Origin: Flavicella sp965243265
Lineage (GTDB): Bacteria; Bacteroidota; Bacteroidia; Flavobacteriales; Flavobacteriaceae
Direction: 5' to 3'
DNA: 64,000 nucleotides
Assembly (NCBI GenBank): GCA_965243265.1
Contig: CBDEUL010000011.1
Location: 62,001-126,000 of the forward strand
Below, piece by piece: positions 6,987-16,463 of the stretch. Position 1 is the stretch's first letter; each line of letters begins with the position of its first letter. Position numbers and translations under genes: made by a program. The notes below the pieces were generated by a model. The model did no database searches. It saw only the letters and a list, made by a program, of their open reading frames with translations, and was not told where the DNA came from.

Positions 6987-7706
6987 TTATTTTTTTCGTC
7001 GCCTTCTTTTTTTACACTTCTCCTTTAAATCTTGTGTATAAATTTCTGTAATTTGCTGACTTCCATTTGCTACCGATTCATGATAAAATTTCCAAGCATT
7101 TTTACAATCTTCTTTATCTTTATATAAAACCGATAATTTAAATGGTACAGTAGCTGATTCTTGATCTCTTAGATAGGATTTTTTTAAATACTGAATAGCT
7201 AAATCCAAATTCCTAACCATCGTTTCTCCTTTTATTTTCTTTAGATTATAATATTGAACCATATAATATGTTCCATAGCCTTCCAAAATTCTTGCGTTTT
7301 TAGGAGCTACACGCAACCCTTCTTCATACTGATCTTTGGCTTTTTGATACTCTCCTAGCCTCATATATACAGCTCCATAACCACTATAAACATCCATATT
7401 GGTTGGATCTAATAAATAGGCTTGATTAAAACGATACATCGCTTTTTTAACATTGGTTTGCAATTCTTCAAACCCCAAACTCATTAAACTGGTAGAACCT
7501 TTGCTGTATGTAGAATCTTTTTGAAGTACTTTAATTATAAATAAGGAATCTCTTTCTTTTTCTTCTGCTGTCTTTTCTACATTTCCATACTTAGGCAACA
7601 AACCAATGTCTGTTCTAGCTTCTTCCTCCCACTGTGTCCAATGTATTTGTTGCCCTAAAATATTTAAAGACAAGAGTAAAATTATTCTACTTACAATCCT
7701 TTTCAT
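6987..7706 (-). CDS. Secreted TPR-repeat protein
   Basis: 239 aa with a signal peptide (MKRIVSRIILLLSLNILGQ). At least two to three tetratricopeptide repeats lie in the middle (NMDVYSGYGAVYMRLGEYQKAKDQYEEGL and neighbours, about residues 105-165), and the C-terminus is Lys/Arg-rich (KKRRRRKK). TPRs mediate protein-protein contacts; the partner is unknown. It is separated by about 130-145 bp from both neighbours, so probably transcribed alone. No enzymatic domain is seen. Confidence 0.7.
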   Translation of the reverse strand: MKRIVSRIILLLSLNILGQQIHWTQWEEEARTDIGLLPKYGNVEKTAEEKERDSLFIIKVLQKDSTYSKGSTSLMSLGFEELQTNVKKAMYRFNQAYLLDPTNMDVYSGYGAVYMRLGEYQKAKDQYEEGLRVAPKNARILEGYGTYYMVQYYNLKKIKGETMVRNLDLAIQYLKKSYLRDQESATVPFKLSVLYKDKEDCKNAWKFYHESVANGSQQITEIYTQDLKEKCKKRRRRKK

Positions 7707-7836
7707 TTAATTCCTCATATCTTCATTTAAACAGCGCTTTTTAAACACTTACTTGATTCATCTAAAACTAAGAAAACATTTTGTTTTACCCAACAATACG
7801 TGCACCTCTATGTAAATAAAATTAATTTACTCATCC

Positions 7837-9135
7837 TCAATATTTCAACCACCTAAATAGATCCTTGTAACTTGTTTTTTTACCATACATCAAAATTCCT
7901 ATTCTGTATATTTTTGAAGCAAACCATACAATTAGCAAGAAAGTAATTAGTAATAAAAATAAAGACAATACAATTTCCCACACAGGTACTCCAAAAGGAA
8001 TACGCATAAGCATTACAATAGAAGATGTTAGTGGTATTATTGAAAAGACTCTTGCTACAGGACCATGAGGGTCACTCATTACAGATGCAAAACCTATATA
8101 AACCGCCAACATTAATGGCAACATTACAGGCAACAAAAATTGCTGTGTATCTGTTTCACTATCTACCGCAGCTCCAATAGCTGTATAAATAGAACTGTAT
8201 AAAAAATAACCTCCTAAAAAATACACTATAAAAAACACAAACACTTTTAACAATGGAAGCTTTACTACTTCTTGAAATACATCTGAAACAGGAATCCCTC
8301 CTAAAGAAGCTCCTACCTCTCCTTCACTTGGTATCACTGGACTTATATTAAACACAGCATACAATACAAAACTAAATACAAGTAGTAAGGCTCCCCATAT
8401 TAAAAATTGCAAAACTCCAGCAGCAGCACTTCCTATAATTTTTCCTAACATTAACTGAAAAGGCTTTACTGAAGATATAATGATTTCGATAATTCTACTT
8501 GTTTTTTCCTCTATAACACTCCTCATCACCGAGTTTCCATAAATAATAATAAACATCATTACTAAATAACCAGACCCCATGCCTAAAGCCATCTTTAAGT
8601 AATTACTCGTTTTAGATGTCTTTATTCCTGAAAAGTTCATCTGACGAAGATCAATATCAAACTTCGCTAACTCTAATTTTACAATATCAATCCCAGACTC
8701 TTTAAGATTGTATGCCAACAACCTACGCTCCATTTTTTTCTCTAATGTCTGTAACAATAAAATTCCTGGAGGATCTTCTGAATGATATTCTATATTTTTA
8801 GATAAAAAAGTAACTCCTTTTTTTTCTGACGGAATAATCAATACTCCATCATAATTATCCTTTTGCGCTTCTCGAATAGCTTGCTTTCTTCCCAAAGGAG
8901 TCAAGTCTGTATATTTTATTTCCTCCGAATCTTTTAACGCCTCTATAAAGGCCAATGAAGAATTATCTATTACTGCAATCTCTTTTTGATGCTCTTCATT
9001 TACTTTTGTTAAATAAAAAATAGTAAATACCATTCCCATCATTAACAACGGACTCAAAAAAGTAAGTATCAAAAAAGATCTATTTCTTACTTTACTTAAA
9101 AACTCTCTATAAATAATAATTTTTAATTTCTCCAT
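7837..9135 (-). CDS. ABC-2 type exporter permease
   Basis: 432 aa. One N-terminal helix (about 20-45) is followed by a large extracytoplasmic domain and then about five membrane helices from residue 185 on, the layout of NatB/YhaP-type ABC-2 permeases. It includes the motif EEKTSRIIEIIISSVKPFQL, typical of this family before the helix bundle. It starts 4 bp after the stop of the ATPase gene at 9140-10063, so the two form an operon and one transporter. By family, likely roles are export of sodium, an antibiotic or another small molecule; the substrate cannot be read from sequence. Confidence 0.85.
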   Translation of the reverse strand: MEKLKIIIYREFLSKVRNRSFLILTFLSPLLMMGMVFTIFYLTKVNEEHQKEIAVIDNSSLAFIEALKDSEEIKYTDLTPLGRKQAIREAQKDNYDGVLIIPSEKKGVTFLSKNIEYHSEDPPGILLLQTLEKKMERRLLAYNLKESGIDIVKLELAKFDIDLRQMNFSGIKTSKTSNYLKMALGMGSGYLVMMFIIIYGNSVMRSVIEEKTSRIIEIIISSVKPFQLMLGKIIGSAAAGVLQFLIWGALLLVFSFVLYAVFNISPVIPSEGEVGASLGGIPVSDVFQEVVKLPLLKVFVFFIVYFLGGYFLYSSIYTAIGAAVDSETDTQQFLLPVMLPLMLAVYIGFASVMSDPHGPVARVFSIIPLTSSIVMLMRIPFGVPVWEIVLSLFLLLITFLLIVWFASKIYRIGILMYGKKTSYKDLFRWLKY

Positions 9136-9139
9136 TCTA

Positions 9140-10063
9140 TTAATTATTTACCGCCTTTAAAAAAATAGAATTCATAGAAGGTATTTGCTCTACATAATGC
9201 GCCAATACTCCCTGTTCCCTAAGTATTTCCAATAACTCATCAGATTGTTTTTCTTTTTCTAAACGAACTAACAATTTTACATTAGCTGATAATGATTTAA
9301 AAGTAGCTTTAGACACAGAAAATTTTTCTGAAATTTTTTCAATGGCTTTTTCAGGATTCTCTGCCTGTATTCCCACTTCAAAAGTATTTGTTTTGTACTC
9401 TTTTTTAATAGATGCTATAGAACCCTCTAATATTTTTTCTGATTTATGAATCAAAGCAATATGATCACACATTTCTTCTACAGACTCCATTCTATGCGTA
9501 GAAAAAATTACGGTAGCCCCCTCATCTCTCAACTGCAAAATTTCTTTAGCTATCAATTGAGCGTTAACAGGATCAAAGCCACTAAAAGGTTCGTCAAAAA
9601 TTAATAATTTAGGTTTGTGCATAACCGTCACAATAAACTGTACCTTCTGAGCCATACCCTTTGAAAGTTCTTGTATTTTCTTATCCCACCAATTCTCTAT
9701 TCCAAACTTCTCAAACCAATACCTCAAACGTTTTATAGCCTCTCCTTTAGTCAAGCCCTTTAAACGTGCCAAATAAATAGCCTGCTCACCAACCTTCATT
9801 CCTTTATACAAACCTCTCTCTTCTGGTAAATACCCTATTTGAGAAATATGCTTTGGATCTAAAAGCTCACCACCTAAATAAACCTTACCCGAATCGGGCA
9901 TTGTTATTTGATTTATAATTCTAATTAAAGACGTTTTTCCTGCTCCATTAGGACCTAACAATCCAAATACACTCCCTTCTGGAACTGTCAACGATATATC
10001 TTTTAATGCCCTATAAGAGCTATAACTCTTATTCACATTCTCTATCTGTAATAAATTTTTCAT
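9140..10063 (-). CDS. ABC transporter ATP-binding protein
   Basis: 307 aa, a single nucleotide-binding domain: Walker A GPNGAGKT (37-44), signature LSKGMAQ (133-139), Walker B LLIFDEP (153-159). The C-terminal extension of about 80 aa fits the DUF4162 type found on NatA/YhaQ-like ATPases. It is the first gene of the operon with the permease downstream. A TATCTTTG promoter element lies 20 bp upstream of the start. It is divergent from the marR-fad operon. Confidence 0.88.
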   Translation of the reverse strand: MKNLLQIENVNKSYSSYRALKDISLTVPEGSVFGLLGPNGAGKTSLIRIINQITMPDSGKVYLGGELLDPKHISQIGYLPEERGLYKGMKVGEQAIYLARLKGLTKGEAIKRLRYWFEKFGIENWWDKKIQELSKGMAQKVQFIVTVMHKPKLLIFDEPFSGFDPVNAQLIAKEILQLRDEGATVIFSTHRMESVEEMCDHIALIHKSEKILEGSIASIKKEYKTNTFEVGIQAENPEKAIEKISEKFSVSKATFKSLSANVKLLVRLEKEKQSDELLEILREQGVLAHYVEQIPSMNSIFLKAVNN

Positions 10064-10082
10064 ACCTAGTTTATGATGCTTT

Positions 10083-10090
10083 CAAAGATA
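10083..10090 (-). promoter_or_regulatory. -7 promoter element (TATCTTTG) for the ABC operon
   Basis: Exact match on the minus strand to the Bacteroidota TAnnTTTG element, 20 bp before the ATPase start. No clear -33 element at standard spacing. Confidence 0.5.
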
Positions 10091-10183
10091 AAGTTTTTAT
10101 CAACGGAAAAGTTTTGATCCACTTTATTTTGAACTTCCATTTTTTTTAAATAAATTTATTGTGCACGCATAACAAAATATTAT

Positions 10184-10633
10184 TTGAAAGATTACAGAGA
10201 CATATCCATAGACCATCATTTAAGAGCTACTTGGCAAGCAGTTGCAAAATTATACAATGAAGAAGCAGCTAAATATGGAAGTACAATGGCAAATGCACTT
10301 GCACTCTTAAATATTGACAAAAAAAACGGTACAGCCTCAACCTCATTAGGTCCGCTAATGGGCATGGAAGCAACTAGTTTATCTAGACTTCTAAAAAACA
10401 TGGAAGAAAAAGGATTTATTTATCGTGAAAAAAACCCAAACGATGGAAGAAGTGTTCTCATTAAACTAACGGAACTAGGTCTTGAAAAAAGAAAAATTTC
10501 AAAAAATAGCGTCATAACTTTTAATAAAAAAATAAAAGATCAATTAACTGAAGACGAGGTTGCTAATTTTTTCAAAGTCATTGAAAAAATCAATTATTTA
10601 ATCTCTGAAAAACTAATATTCAACACAAAATGA
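10184..10633 (+). CDS. MarR-family transcriptional regulator of the beta-oxidation operon
   Basis: 149 aa, a small winged-helix protein. The helix-turn-helix and wing are visible around GMEATSLSRLLKNMEEKGFIYREKNPNDGRS (about 65-95), the MarR signature with the Asp-Gly-Arg wing. The only start in frame is TTG 10184. Its stop overlaps the start of the 800-aa beta-oxidation gene (ATGA), so it is the first gene of that operon and probably controls it, perhaps with acyl-CoA as ligand. Ligand and mode of control are inferred. The upstream region holds GTGCAC at 10161-10166 but no convincing long palindrome. Confidence 0.85.
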   Translation: MKDYRDISIDHHLRATWQAVAKLYNEEAAKYGSTMANALALLNIDKKNGTASTSLGPLMGMEATSLSRLLKNMEEKGFIYREKNPNDGRSVLIKLTELGLEKRKISKNSVITFNKKIKDQLTEDEVANFFKVIEKINYLISEKLIFNTK

Positions 10634-13032
10634 AAAAACATATAAAAAAAATAGCTGTAATAGGTTCTGGGATCATGGGTTCTGGAATTGCTTGTCATTT
10701 CGCAAATATTGGTGTAGAAGTACTCCTATTGGACATTGCTCCTAAAGAGTTAAATGATAAAGAAAAAGCAATGGGTTTATCACTTACTGATAAAGCTGTA
10801 AAAAATCGTTTGGTCAATGATAGTTTAACAAACTCATTAAAATCTAAACCCTCTCCTATCTATAAAAAGGAATTTGCTGAAAGAATTACTACAGGAAATT
10901 TAGAAGATGACATTTCAAAAATAGCTACTGTTGATTGGATTATGGAAGTAGTTGTTGAAAGATTAGACATCAAACAAAAGGTATTTGAACAAATAGAAAA
11001 ATATAGAACACCAGGAACACTCGTGACCTCTAACACTTCTGGAATTCCTATCAAATTCATGAACAAAGGAAGAAGTGAAGATTTTCAAAAAAACTTTGCA
11101 GTCACACATTTTTTCAACCCACCAAGATATTTAAAACTGTTTGAAGTAGTTCCAGGACCTAAATGTTCACCTGAAGTAGTTACTTTTTTAATGAACTACG
11201 GAACAAAATTTCTTGGTAAAACCTCTGTATTAGCAAAAGACACTCCTGCCTTTATTGGTAATAGAATTGGAATTTTTGGAATTATGAGTTTATTCCACAT
11301 CGTACAAGAAATGGGACTTTCTATTGAAGAAGTAGACAAATTAACAGGCCCTATTATTGGACGCCCTAAATCTGCCACTTTTAGAACTGTAGATGTTGTA
11401 GGATTAGACACTCTAGTACATGTAGCCAACGGTTTGTATGAAAATTGCCCAGATGATGAAGCCTTAGAACTTTTTAAACTCCCCAACTTCATCAATAAAA
11501 TGATGACCAACAAATGGTTGGGAAATAAAACCAAACAAGGTTTTTATAAAAAACAAACAGATGCTAAAGGAAAACGAGAAATACTAGCACTTAACCTAGA
11601 AACTTTAGAGTACAATACTTCTAAAAAAGCAAAATTTGCCACTTTAGAAATGACAAAAACCGTAGACAAGGTTATAGATCGTTTTAAAATTTTGGTAAAA
11701 GGGAAAGACAAAGCTGGAGAATTTTATAGAAAAACCTTTGCTGCCCTTTTTGCTTATAGTGCCAATAGAATTCCTGAAATATCTGATGAAACTTACAGAA
11801 TAGACGATGCCATGAAGGCAGGTTTTGGGTGGGAACATGGGCCTTTCCAAATATGGGACGCTATTGGTTTTGAAAACGGAATTGAACTTATAAAAAAGGA
11901 AGGATTACAACTTGCCCCATGGGTTCAAAAAATGATTGATGATAAAGTAAATACCTTTTACACCATCAAAGAAGGGAAAACCTACTATTACGACAACAAC
12001 ACTGCTTCCTATACAATTATACCTGGACAAGAAAGCTTTATTATTTTAGATAGTATCCGAGAAACACAAACTATCTGGGCAAACAAAGATGCCTCTATAC
12101 AACACCTTGGTGATGGTATTTTAAATGTAGAATTCCAATCAAAAATGAACACTATTGGAGGTGGCGTTTTACAAGCCATTAACAAAGGTATTGATTTAGC
12201 AGAGCAAGAATACGAAGCTGTAATTTTAGGAAATCAAGCAGCCGACTTCTCTGTAGGAGCCAATCTTGCTATGGCCTTTTTACTAGCTGTAGAACAAGAA
12301 TATGACGAACTACATATGGCAACAAAACTATTCCAAGATACCGTAATGCGTTTACGATATTCTTCTGTTCCTACTTTATTAACACCAAGAGGAATGACCT
12401 TTGGTGGAGCTTGTGAAATGAGTATGCACGTAGATAAAGTAGTCGCCGCTGCCGAAACCTATACAGGTTTGGTTGAGTTTGGTGTAGGAATTATTCCTGG
12501 AGGAGCAGGTACTAAAGAAATGACTTTAAGAGCCTCTGAATCTTTCTTAAAAGACGATGTAAAACTAAACAGGCTTAGAGACAGCTTTATCAACATTGCC
12601 ATGGCAAAAGTAGCTACCTCTGCACACGAAGCATTTGACTTAGGTTTTTATCAACACGGAAAAGATCTGGTTGTTGTAAATGCCGACAAGCAAATTGCAA
12701 CCGCTAAAAGACATGCCTTGCAAATGTTAGAAGACGGATACACACAGCCTACACCTAAAAAAGTAAAAGTATTAGGACAACAAGCACTCGGAATGTTTAG
12801 AGTTGGAACCGATAGTTTACAAAAAGGACACTATGCCTCTGATCACGATAAAAAAATAGCAAACAAACTAGGATATATTATGGCTGGGGGAGATTTATCA
12901 GAACCAACATACGTATCAGAACAATACCTATTAGACCTAGAACGAGAAGCTATTCTTTCATTACTTACAGAACGTAAAACCCTAGAAAGAATTCAACACA
13001 CGCTAAAAACAGGGAAACCACTTAGAAACTAA
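10630..13032 (+). CDS. fadN: Bifunctional 3-hydroxyacyl-CoA dehydrogenase / enoyl-CoA hydratase
   Basis: 800 aa. The N-terminal NAD-binding Rossmann fold has GSGIMG (12-17), followed by the dehydrogenase C-terminal domains (to about residue 440). A crotonase-fold enoyl-CoA hydratase domain follows (about 480-700; LGNQAADFSVGANLAMA, GRTFGG-like GMTFGGACEM). This dehydrogenase-first order and length fit FadN of Bacillus rather than E. coli FadB, where hydratase comes first. It carries out hydration of enoyl-CoA and oxidation of 3-hydroxyacyl-CoA in cytoplasmic fatty-acid degradation. Next genes are the thiolase (58 bp on) and the acyl-CoA dehydrogenase, completing the cycle. Confidence 0.9.
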   Translation: MKKHIKKIAVIGSGIMGSGIACHFANIGVEVLLLDIAPKELNDKEKAMGLSLTDKAVKNRLVNDSLTNSLKSKPSPIYKKEFAERITTGNLEDDISKIATVDWIMEVVVERLDIKQKVFEQIEKYRTPGTLVTSNTSGIPIKFMNKGRSEDFQKNFAVTHFFNPPRYLKLFEVVPGPKCSPEVVTFLMNYGTKFLGKTSVLAKDTPAFIGNRIGIFGIMSLFHIVQEMGLSIEEVDKLTGPIIGRPKSATFRTVDVVGLDTLVHVANGLYENCPDDEALELFKLPNFINKMMTNKWLGNKTKQGFYKKQTDAKGKREILALNLETLEYNTSKKAKFATLEMTKTVDKVIDRFKILVKGKDKAGEFYRKTFAALFAYSANRIPEISDETYRIDDAMKAGFGWEHGPFQIWDAIGFENGIELIKKEGLQLAPWVQKMIDDKVNTFYTIKEGKTYYYDNNTASYTIIPGQESFIILDSIRETQTIWANKDASIQHLGDGILNVEFQSKMNTIGGGVLQAINKGIDLAEQEYEAVILGNQAADFSVGANLAMAFLLAVEQEYDELHMATKLFQDTVMRLRYSSVPTLLTPRGMTFGGACEMSMHVDKVVAAAETYTGLVEFGVGIIPGGAGTKEMTLRASESFLKDDVKLNRLRDSFINIAMAKVATSAHEAFDLGFYQHGKDLVVVNADKQIATAKRHALQMLEDGYTQPTPKKVKVLGQQALGMFRVGTDSLQKGHYASDHDKKIANKLGYIMAGGDLSEPTYVSEQYLLDLEREAILSLLTERKTLERIQHTLKTGKPLRN

Positions 13033-13090
13033 ACAACTGTAAAATTGTTAAATGTTATAAAAGAAAAAGTAGAAATCAAAACTTAGAACC

Positions 13091-14278
13091 ATGAACAAAA
13101 CAGCATATATAATACAAGGTTACAGAACAGCAGTTGGTAAAGCTCCCAAAGGTGTTTTTAGATTTAAAAGACCTGATGAATTAGCAGCTGAAACAATAGA
13201 ACATTTATTAAAAAATGTTCCAGAGTTAGACAAAACAAGAATTGACGATGTAATTGTAGGAAATGCCATGCCCGAGGCAGAACAAGGGTTAAACATGGGA
13301 AGATTGGTCTCTTTAATGGGTTTAAAAATAGACGATGTTCCAGGAATGACCGTAAATAGATATTGTGCCTCTGGACTAGAAACTATTAGTATTGCGGCAG
13401 CCAAAATACAATCGGGAATGGCAGATTGTATTATTGCAGGAGGAGTAGAAAGCATGAGCTATATTCCTATGGGAGGCTACAGACCTGTTCCAAACTATAA
13501 AGCTGCTGCTTCTGGACATGAAGACTATTACTGGGGAATGGGATTAACTGCAGAAGCCGTTGCAAACCAATTCAATGTATCTAGAGAGGATCAAGACGAA
13601 TTTGCTTACCTATCACACCAAAAAGCATTACACGCCTTAGACAATAACTTATTTTCAGATGATATTGTACCTATTACTGTTGAAGAAATTTTTGTAGATA
13701 CAAACGGAAAAAAACAAAGCAAATCCTATACCGTAGACACTGACGAAGGTCCACGTAGAACAACTTCAAAAGAAGCTTTGGCTAAGCTAAAACCTGTATT
13801 TGCCAATAAAGGAAGTGTAACAGCAGGAAACTCATCACAAATGAGTGATGGTGCTGCATTTGTACTCGTAATGAGTGAAAAAATGGTAAAAGAACTTAAC
13901 CTAGAGCCCATTGCTAGAATGGTTTCTTTTGCCGTAGCAGGTGTACCTCCAAAAATTATGGGAATTGGACCAGTAAAAGCCATTCCTAAAGCTTTAGAAA
14001 ATGCCGGAATGCAATTAAAAGATATTGACCTTATAGAATTAAACGAAGCTTTTGCTTCACAATCTCTAGCCGTAATTCGAGAGCTTGGTCTTAACCAAGA
14101 TATTGTAAACGTAAACGGAGGAGCTATTTCTTTAGGCCACCCATTAGGATGTACAGGAGCAAAATTATCTGTACAATTATTTAATGAAATGAGACGAAGA
14201 AAAAACAAATACGGTATGGTCACCATGTGTGTAGGTACTGGGCAAGGTGCTGCTGGTATTTATGAATTTTTAAAATAA
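13091..14278 (+). CDS. fadA: Acetyl-CoA C-acyltransferase (3-ketoacyl-CoA thiolase)
   Basis: 395 aa, the full thiolase length. The nucleophile is Cys92 in NRYCASGLETI, and the C-terminal catalytic signatures GHPLGCTGAK and CVGTGQGAAG are present, with NEAFA between. It cleaves 3-ketoacyl-CoA to acetyl-CoA and a shortened acyl-CoA, the last step of beta-oxidation. It follows fadN in the same operon and precedes the acyl-CoA dehydrogenase. Confidence 0.93.
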   Translation: MNKTAYIIQGYRTAVGKAPKGVFRFKRPDELAAETIEHLLKNVPELDKTRIDDVIVGNAMPEAEQGLNMGRLVSLMGLKIDDVPGMTVNRYCASGLETISIAAAKIQSGMADCIIAGGVESMSYIPMGGYRPVPNYKAAASGHEDYYWGMGLTAEAVANQFNVSREDQDEFAYLSHQKALHALDNNLFSDDIVPITVEEIFVDTNGKKQSKSYTVDTDEGPRRTTSKEALAKLKPVFANKGSVTAGNSSQMSDGAAFVLVMSEKMVKELNLEPIARMVSFAVAGVPPKIMGIGPVKAIPKALENAGMQLKDIDLIELNEAFASQSLAVIRELGLNQDIVNVNGGAISLGHPLGCTGAKLSVQLFNEMRRRKNKYGMVTMCVGTGQGAAGIYEFLK

Positions 14279-14316
14279 ATACTCAAAAAAATATATCAAC
14301 TAAAAAACTAAAAGCC

Positions 14317-16110
14317 ATGGAAACAATAAAAGGAGGAGAATTCATTATAAAAGAAAGCCAATACAACGATATTTTTATTACTGAAGATTTTACAGAGGAA
14401 CAACAAATGATGAAAGCCTCTTTACAAGAATTTATTGATAAAGAAGTATGGCCACATAAAGAACGATTTGAAAAAGGAGATTACCTTTTTACAGAAGAAG
14501 TAATGAAAAAAGCTGCTGAAATGGGCTTTTTAAGCATCTCAGTTCCCGAAGAATATGGAGGTATGGGAATGGGATTTGTATCTACAATGCTCGTATGTGA
14601 TTATATTTCTGGCGCTACAGGTTCCTTTGCTACTGCCTTTGGAGCACACACAGGTATTGGAACCATGCCTATATTACTCTATGGTACCGAAGAACAAAAA
14701 CAAAAATACGTTCCTAAACTAGCTTCTGGAGAATGGTTCGGGTCTTATTGCCTAACAGAACCTGGTGCTGGTAGTGATGCAAATTCTGGAAAAACAAAAG
14801 CCGTACTCTCTGAAGACAAACAACACTACACTATTAACGGACAAAAAATGTGGATTTCAAACGCTGGATTTTGTTCTTTAATGATTGTTTTTGCAAGAAT
14901 AGAAGACGATAAAAATATTACAGCTTTTATTATTGAATATGACAAAGAAAACCCTAATGGAATTACACTTGGAGAAGAAGAAAAAAAATTAGGTATTAAG
15001 GCCTCCTCTACTCGACAAGTATTCTTTAATGACACTGTAGTTCCTGTTGAAAATATGCTATCAGAAAGAGGAAAAGGCTTTAAGATTGCCTTAAACTCTT
15101 TGAATGTTGGTAGAATAAAGTTAGCAGCAGCCTGTTTAGACGCTTGTAGAAGAGTAAGTACAGAAGCTATTAAATATGCCAATGAAAGAAAACAATTTAA
15201 CACTACCATTGCCTCTTTTGGAGCTATTCAATACAAAATAGCAGAAATGGCTACCAAAACATTTGTTACCGAATCTGGTAGTTATAGAGCTGCTAAAAAC
15301 ATCCAAAATAAAATTGATGAGTTACTAGCTTCAGGAAATTCTCACCAAGAGGCAGAACTAAAAGGTGTTGAAGAATACGCCATTGAATGTGCTATTTTAA
15401 AAGTATACGCTTCTGAAACAACACAATATGTAACTGACGAAGGAATTCAAATTTTAGGAGGTATGGGGTTTTCGCAGGACACTCCTATGGAATCTGCCTG
15501 GAGAGATGCTAGAATTGGTAGAATTTATGAAGGTACCAACGAAATAAACAGATTGCTTTCTGTAGGTATGTTGCTAAAAAAAGCTTTTAAAGGCGAGTTG
15601 GACTTAATGACTCCAGCCATACAAGTAGGTAATGATTTACTTGGAATCCCTTCTTTTGATATTCCTGATTTTAGTGAACTATTTTCTGAAGAAAAAGAAA
15701 TGATTCAAAAACTTAAAAAAACGTTTTTAATGATTGCAGGAAAAGCTGTTGAAACCTATGGTATGGAATTGGAAAAACAACAGCAACTCATCATGGCCGC
15801 ATCAGATATCATGATTGAAATTTATATGGCAGAATCAGCTATTCTAAAAACAGAAAAATTAGTTTCCAAAACCTCTGAAAAAGATTGCGAAGAACAAATT
15901 GCTATGTCACAATTAAACCTATTCAATGCTGTTGAAAAAATTCAATCAAAAGGAAAAGAAGCTATTCTATCTTTTACTGATGGAGACGAACAAAAAATGC
16001 TATTAATGGGCTTAAAAAGGTTTACCAAATACACCAACAACCCAAACCCGATAAAACTTAGAAAAATAATTTCTAAAAAACTGATTGAAAAAAACAAATA
16101 CTGTTTCTAA
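14317..16110 (+). CDS. fadE: Acyl-CoA dehydrogenase
   Basis: 597 aa. The standard ACAD fold covers the first about 430 residues: FAD/substrate motif YCLTEPGAGSDA, WISNAG, and the catalytic-base segment IYEGTNEINRLL. A C-terminal extension of about 170 aa is helical and resembles long ACADs of the Bacillus FadE type. It oxidises acyl-CoA to trans-2-enoyl-CoA, passing electrons to an ETF not encoded here. It is the last gene of the operon, followed by a strong terminator at 16116-16143. Confidence 0.9.
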   Translation: METIKGGEFIIKESQYNDIFITEDFTEEQQMMKASLQEFIDKEVWPHKERFEKGDYLFTEEVMKKAAEMGFLSISVPEEYGGMGMGFVSTMLVCDYISGATGSFATAFGAHTGIGTMPILLYGTEEQKQKYVPKLASGEWFGSYCLTEPGAGSDANSGKTKAVLSEDKQHYTINGQKMWISNAGFCSLMIVFARIEDDKNITAFIIEYDKENPNGITLGEEEKKLGIKASSTRQVFFNDTVVPVENMLSERGKGFKIALNSLNVGRIKLAAACLDACRRVSTEAIKYANERKQFNTTIASFGAIQYKIAEMATKTFVTESGSYRAAKNIQNKIDELLASGNSHQEAELKGVEEYAIECAILKVYASETTQYVTDEGIQILGGMGFSQDTPMESAWRDARIGRIYEGTNEINRLLSVGMLLKKAFKGELDLMTPAIQVGNDLLGIPSFDIPDFSELFSEEKEMIQKLKKTFLMIAGKAVETYGMELEKQQQLIMAASDIMIEIYMAESAILKTEKLVSKTSEKDCEEQIAMSQLNLFNAVEKIQSKGKEAILSFTDGDEQKMLLMGLKRFTKYTNNPNPIKLRKIISKKLIEKNKYCF

Positions 16111-16115
16111 TTACA

Positions 16116-16143
16116 AAAAAGCCCCAATAAACTGGGGCTTTTT
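16116..16143 (+). terminator. Terminator of the marR-fadNAE operon
   Basis: GCCCCA pairs with TGGGGC across a 6-base loop (16121-16138), flanked by A-run and T-run, just after fadE. Confidence 0.85.
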
Positions 16144-16246
16144 AATTTCTTAATTTATAAACTCCACTACCGCTTCTTTTCTATAAAGCCTTAAAATATT
16201 TCGTTGAAAATGTTTTTCTTAAACCTATCTGTTTTCCCTAATTGAT

Positions 16247-16254
16247 TATCTTTG
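16247..16254 (+). promoter_or_regulatory. -7 element (TATCTTTG)
   Basis: Exact TAnnTTTG match 20 bp before ATG 16275, heading the four-gene unit to 19379. Its position supports the ATG at 16275 over start codons further upstream. Confidence 0.6.
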
Positions 16255-16274
16255 CAGTACCAAAATTACCACTC

Positions 16275-16460
16275 ATGAAAATCATATTAATTACATTTAT
16301 TTTACTTGCAATTGCTTTTGCAGGAATTGCAATAAAAATTTGGGCTAAAAAAGATGGAAAATTTTCTGGAACTTGTGCTAGCCAAAACTCAAACCTTAAT
16401 GAGTCGGGTGAACCTTGTGGATTCTGTGGTAAAATGCCTGAAGACTGCGAAAATAAATAA
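16275..16460 (+). CDS. Small membrane-anchored Cys-rich protein
   Basis: 61 aa from ATG 16275. One N-terminal membrane helix (about residues 3-22) is followed by a short hydrophilic part with four cysteines (34, 48, 51, 58), including CGFC. The longer open frame upstream is discarded because the promoter element lies within it. The cysteines could bind metal or form disulfides; no named family is recognised. Three bases separate it from the glycosyltransferase gene, so they are co-transcribed. Confidence 0.65.
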   Translation: MKIILITFILLAIAFAGIAIKIWAKKDGKFSGTCASQNSNLNESGEPCGFCGKMPEDCENK

Positions 16461-16463
16461 ACT

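Noticed and set aside
10150..10180. GTGCAC-centred site upstream of marR as a MarR operator
   Set aside because: Outside the 6-bp centre the arms do not pair well, so an operator cannot be supported from sequence alone.
13726..14226. 166-aa minus-strand ORF inside fadA (also 14826-15209, 11196-11534)
   Set aside because: Antisense shadows of strongly conserved enzymes; composition looks like a reverse-complement frame and no start or promoter supports them.
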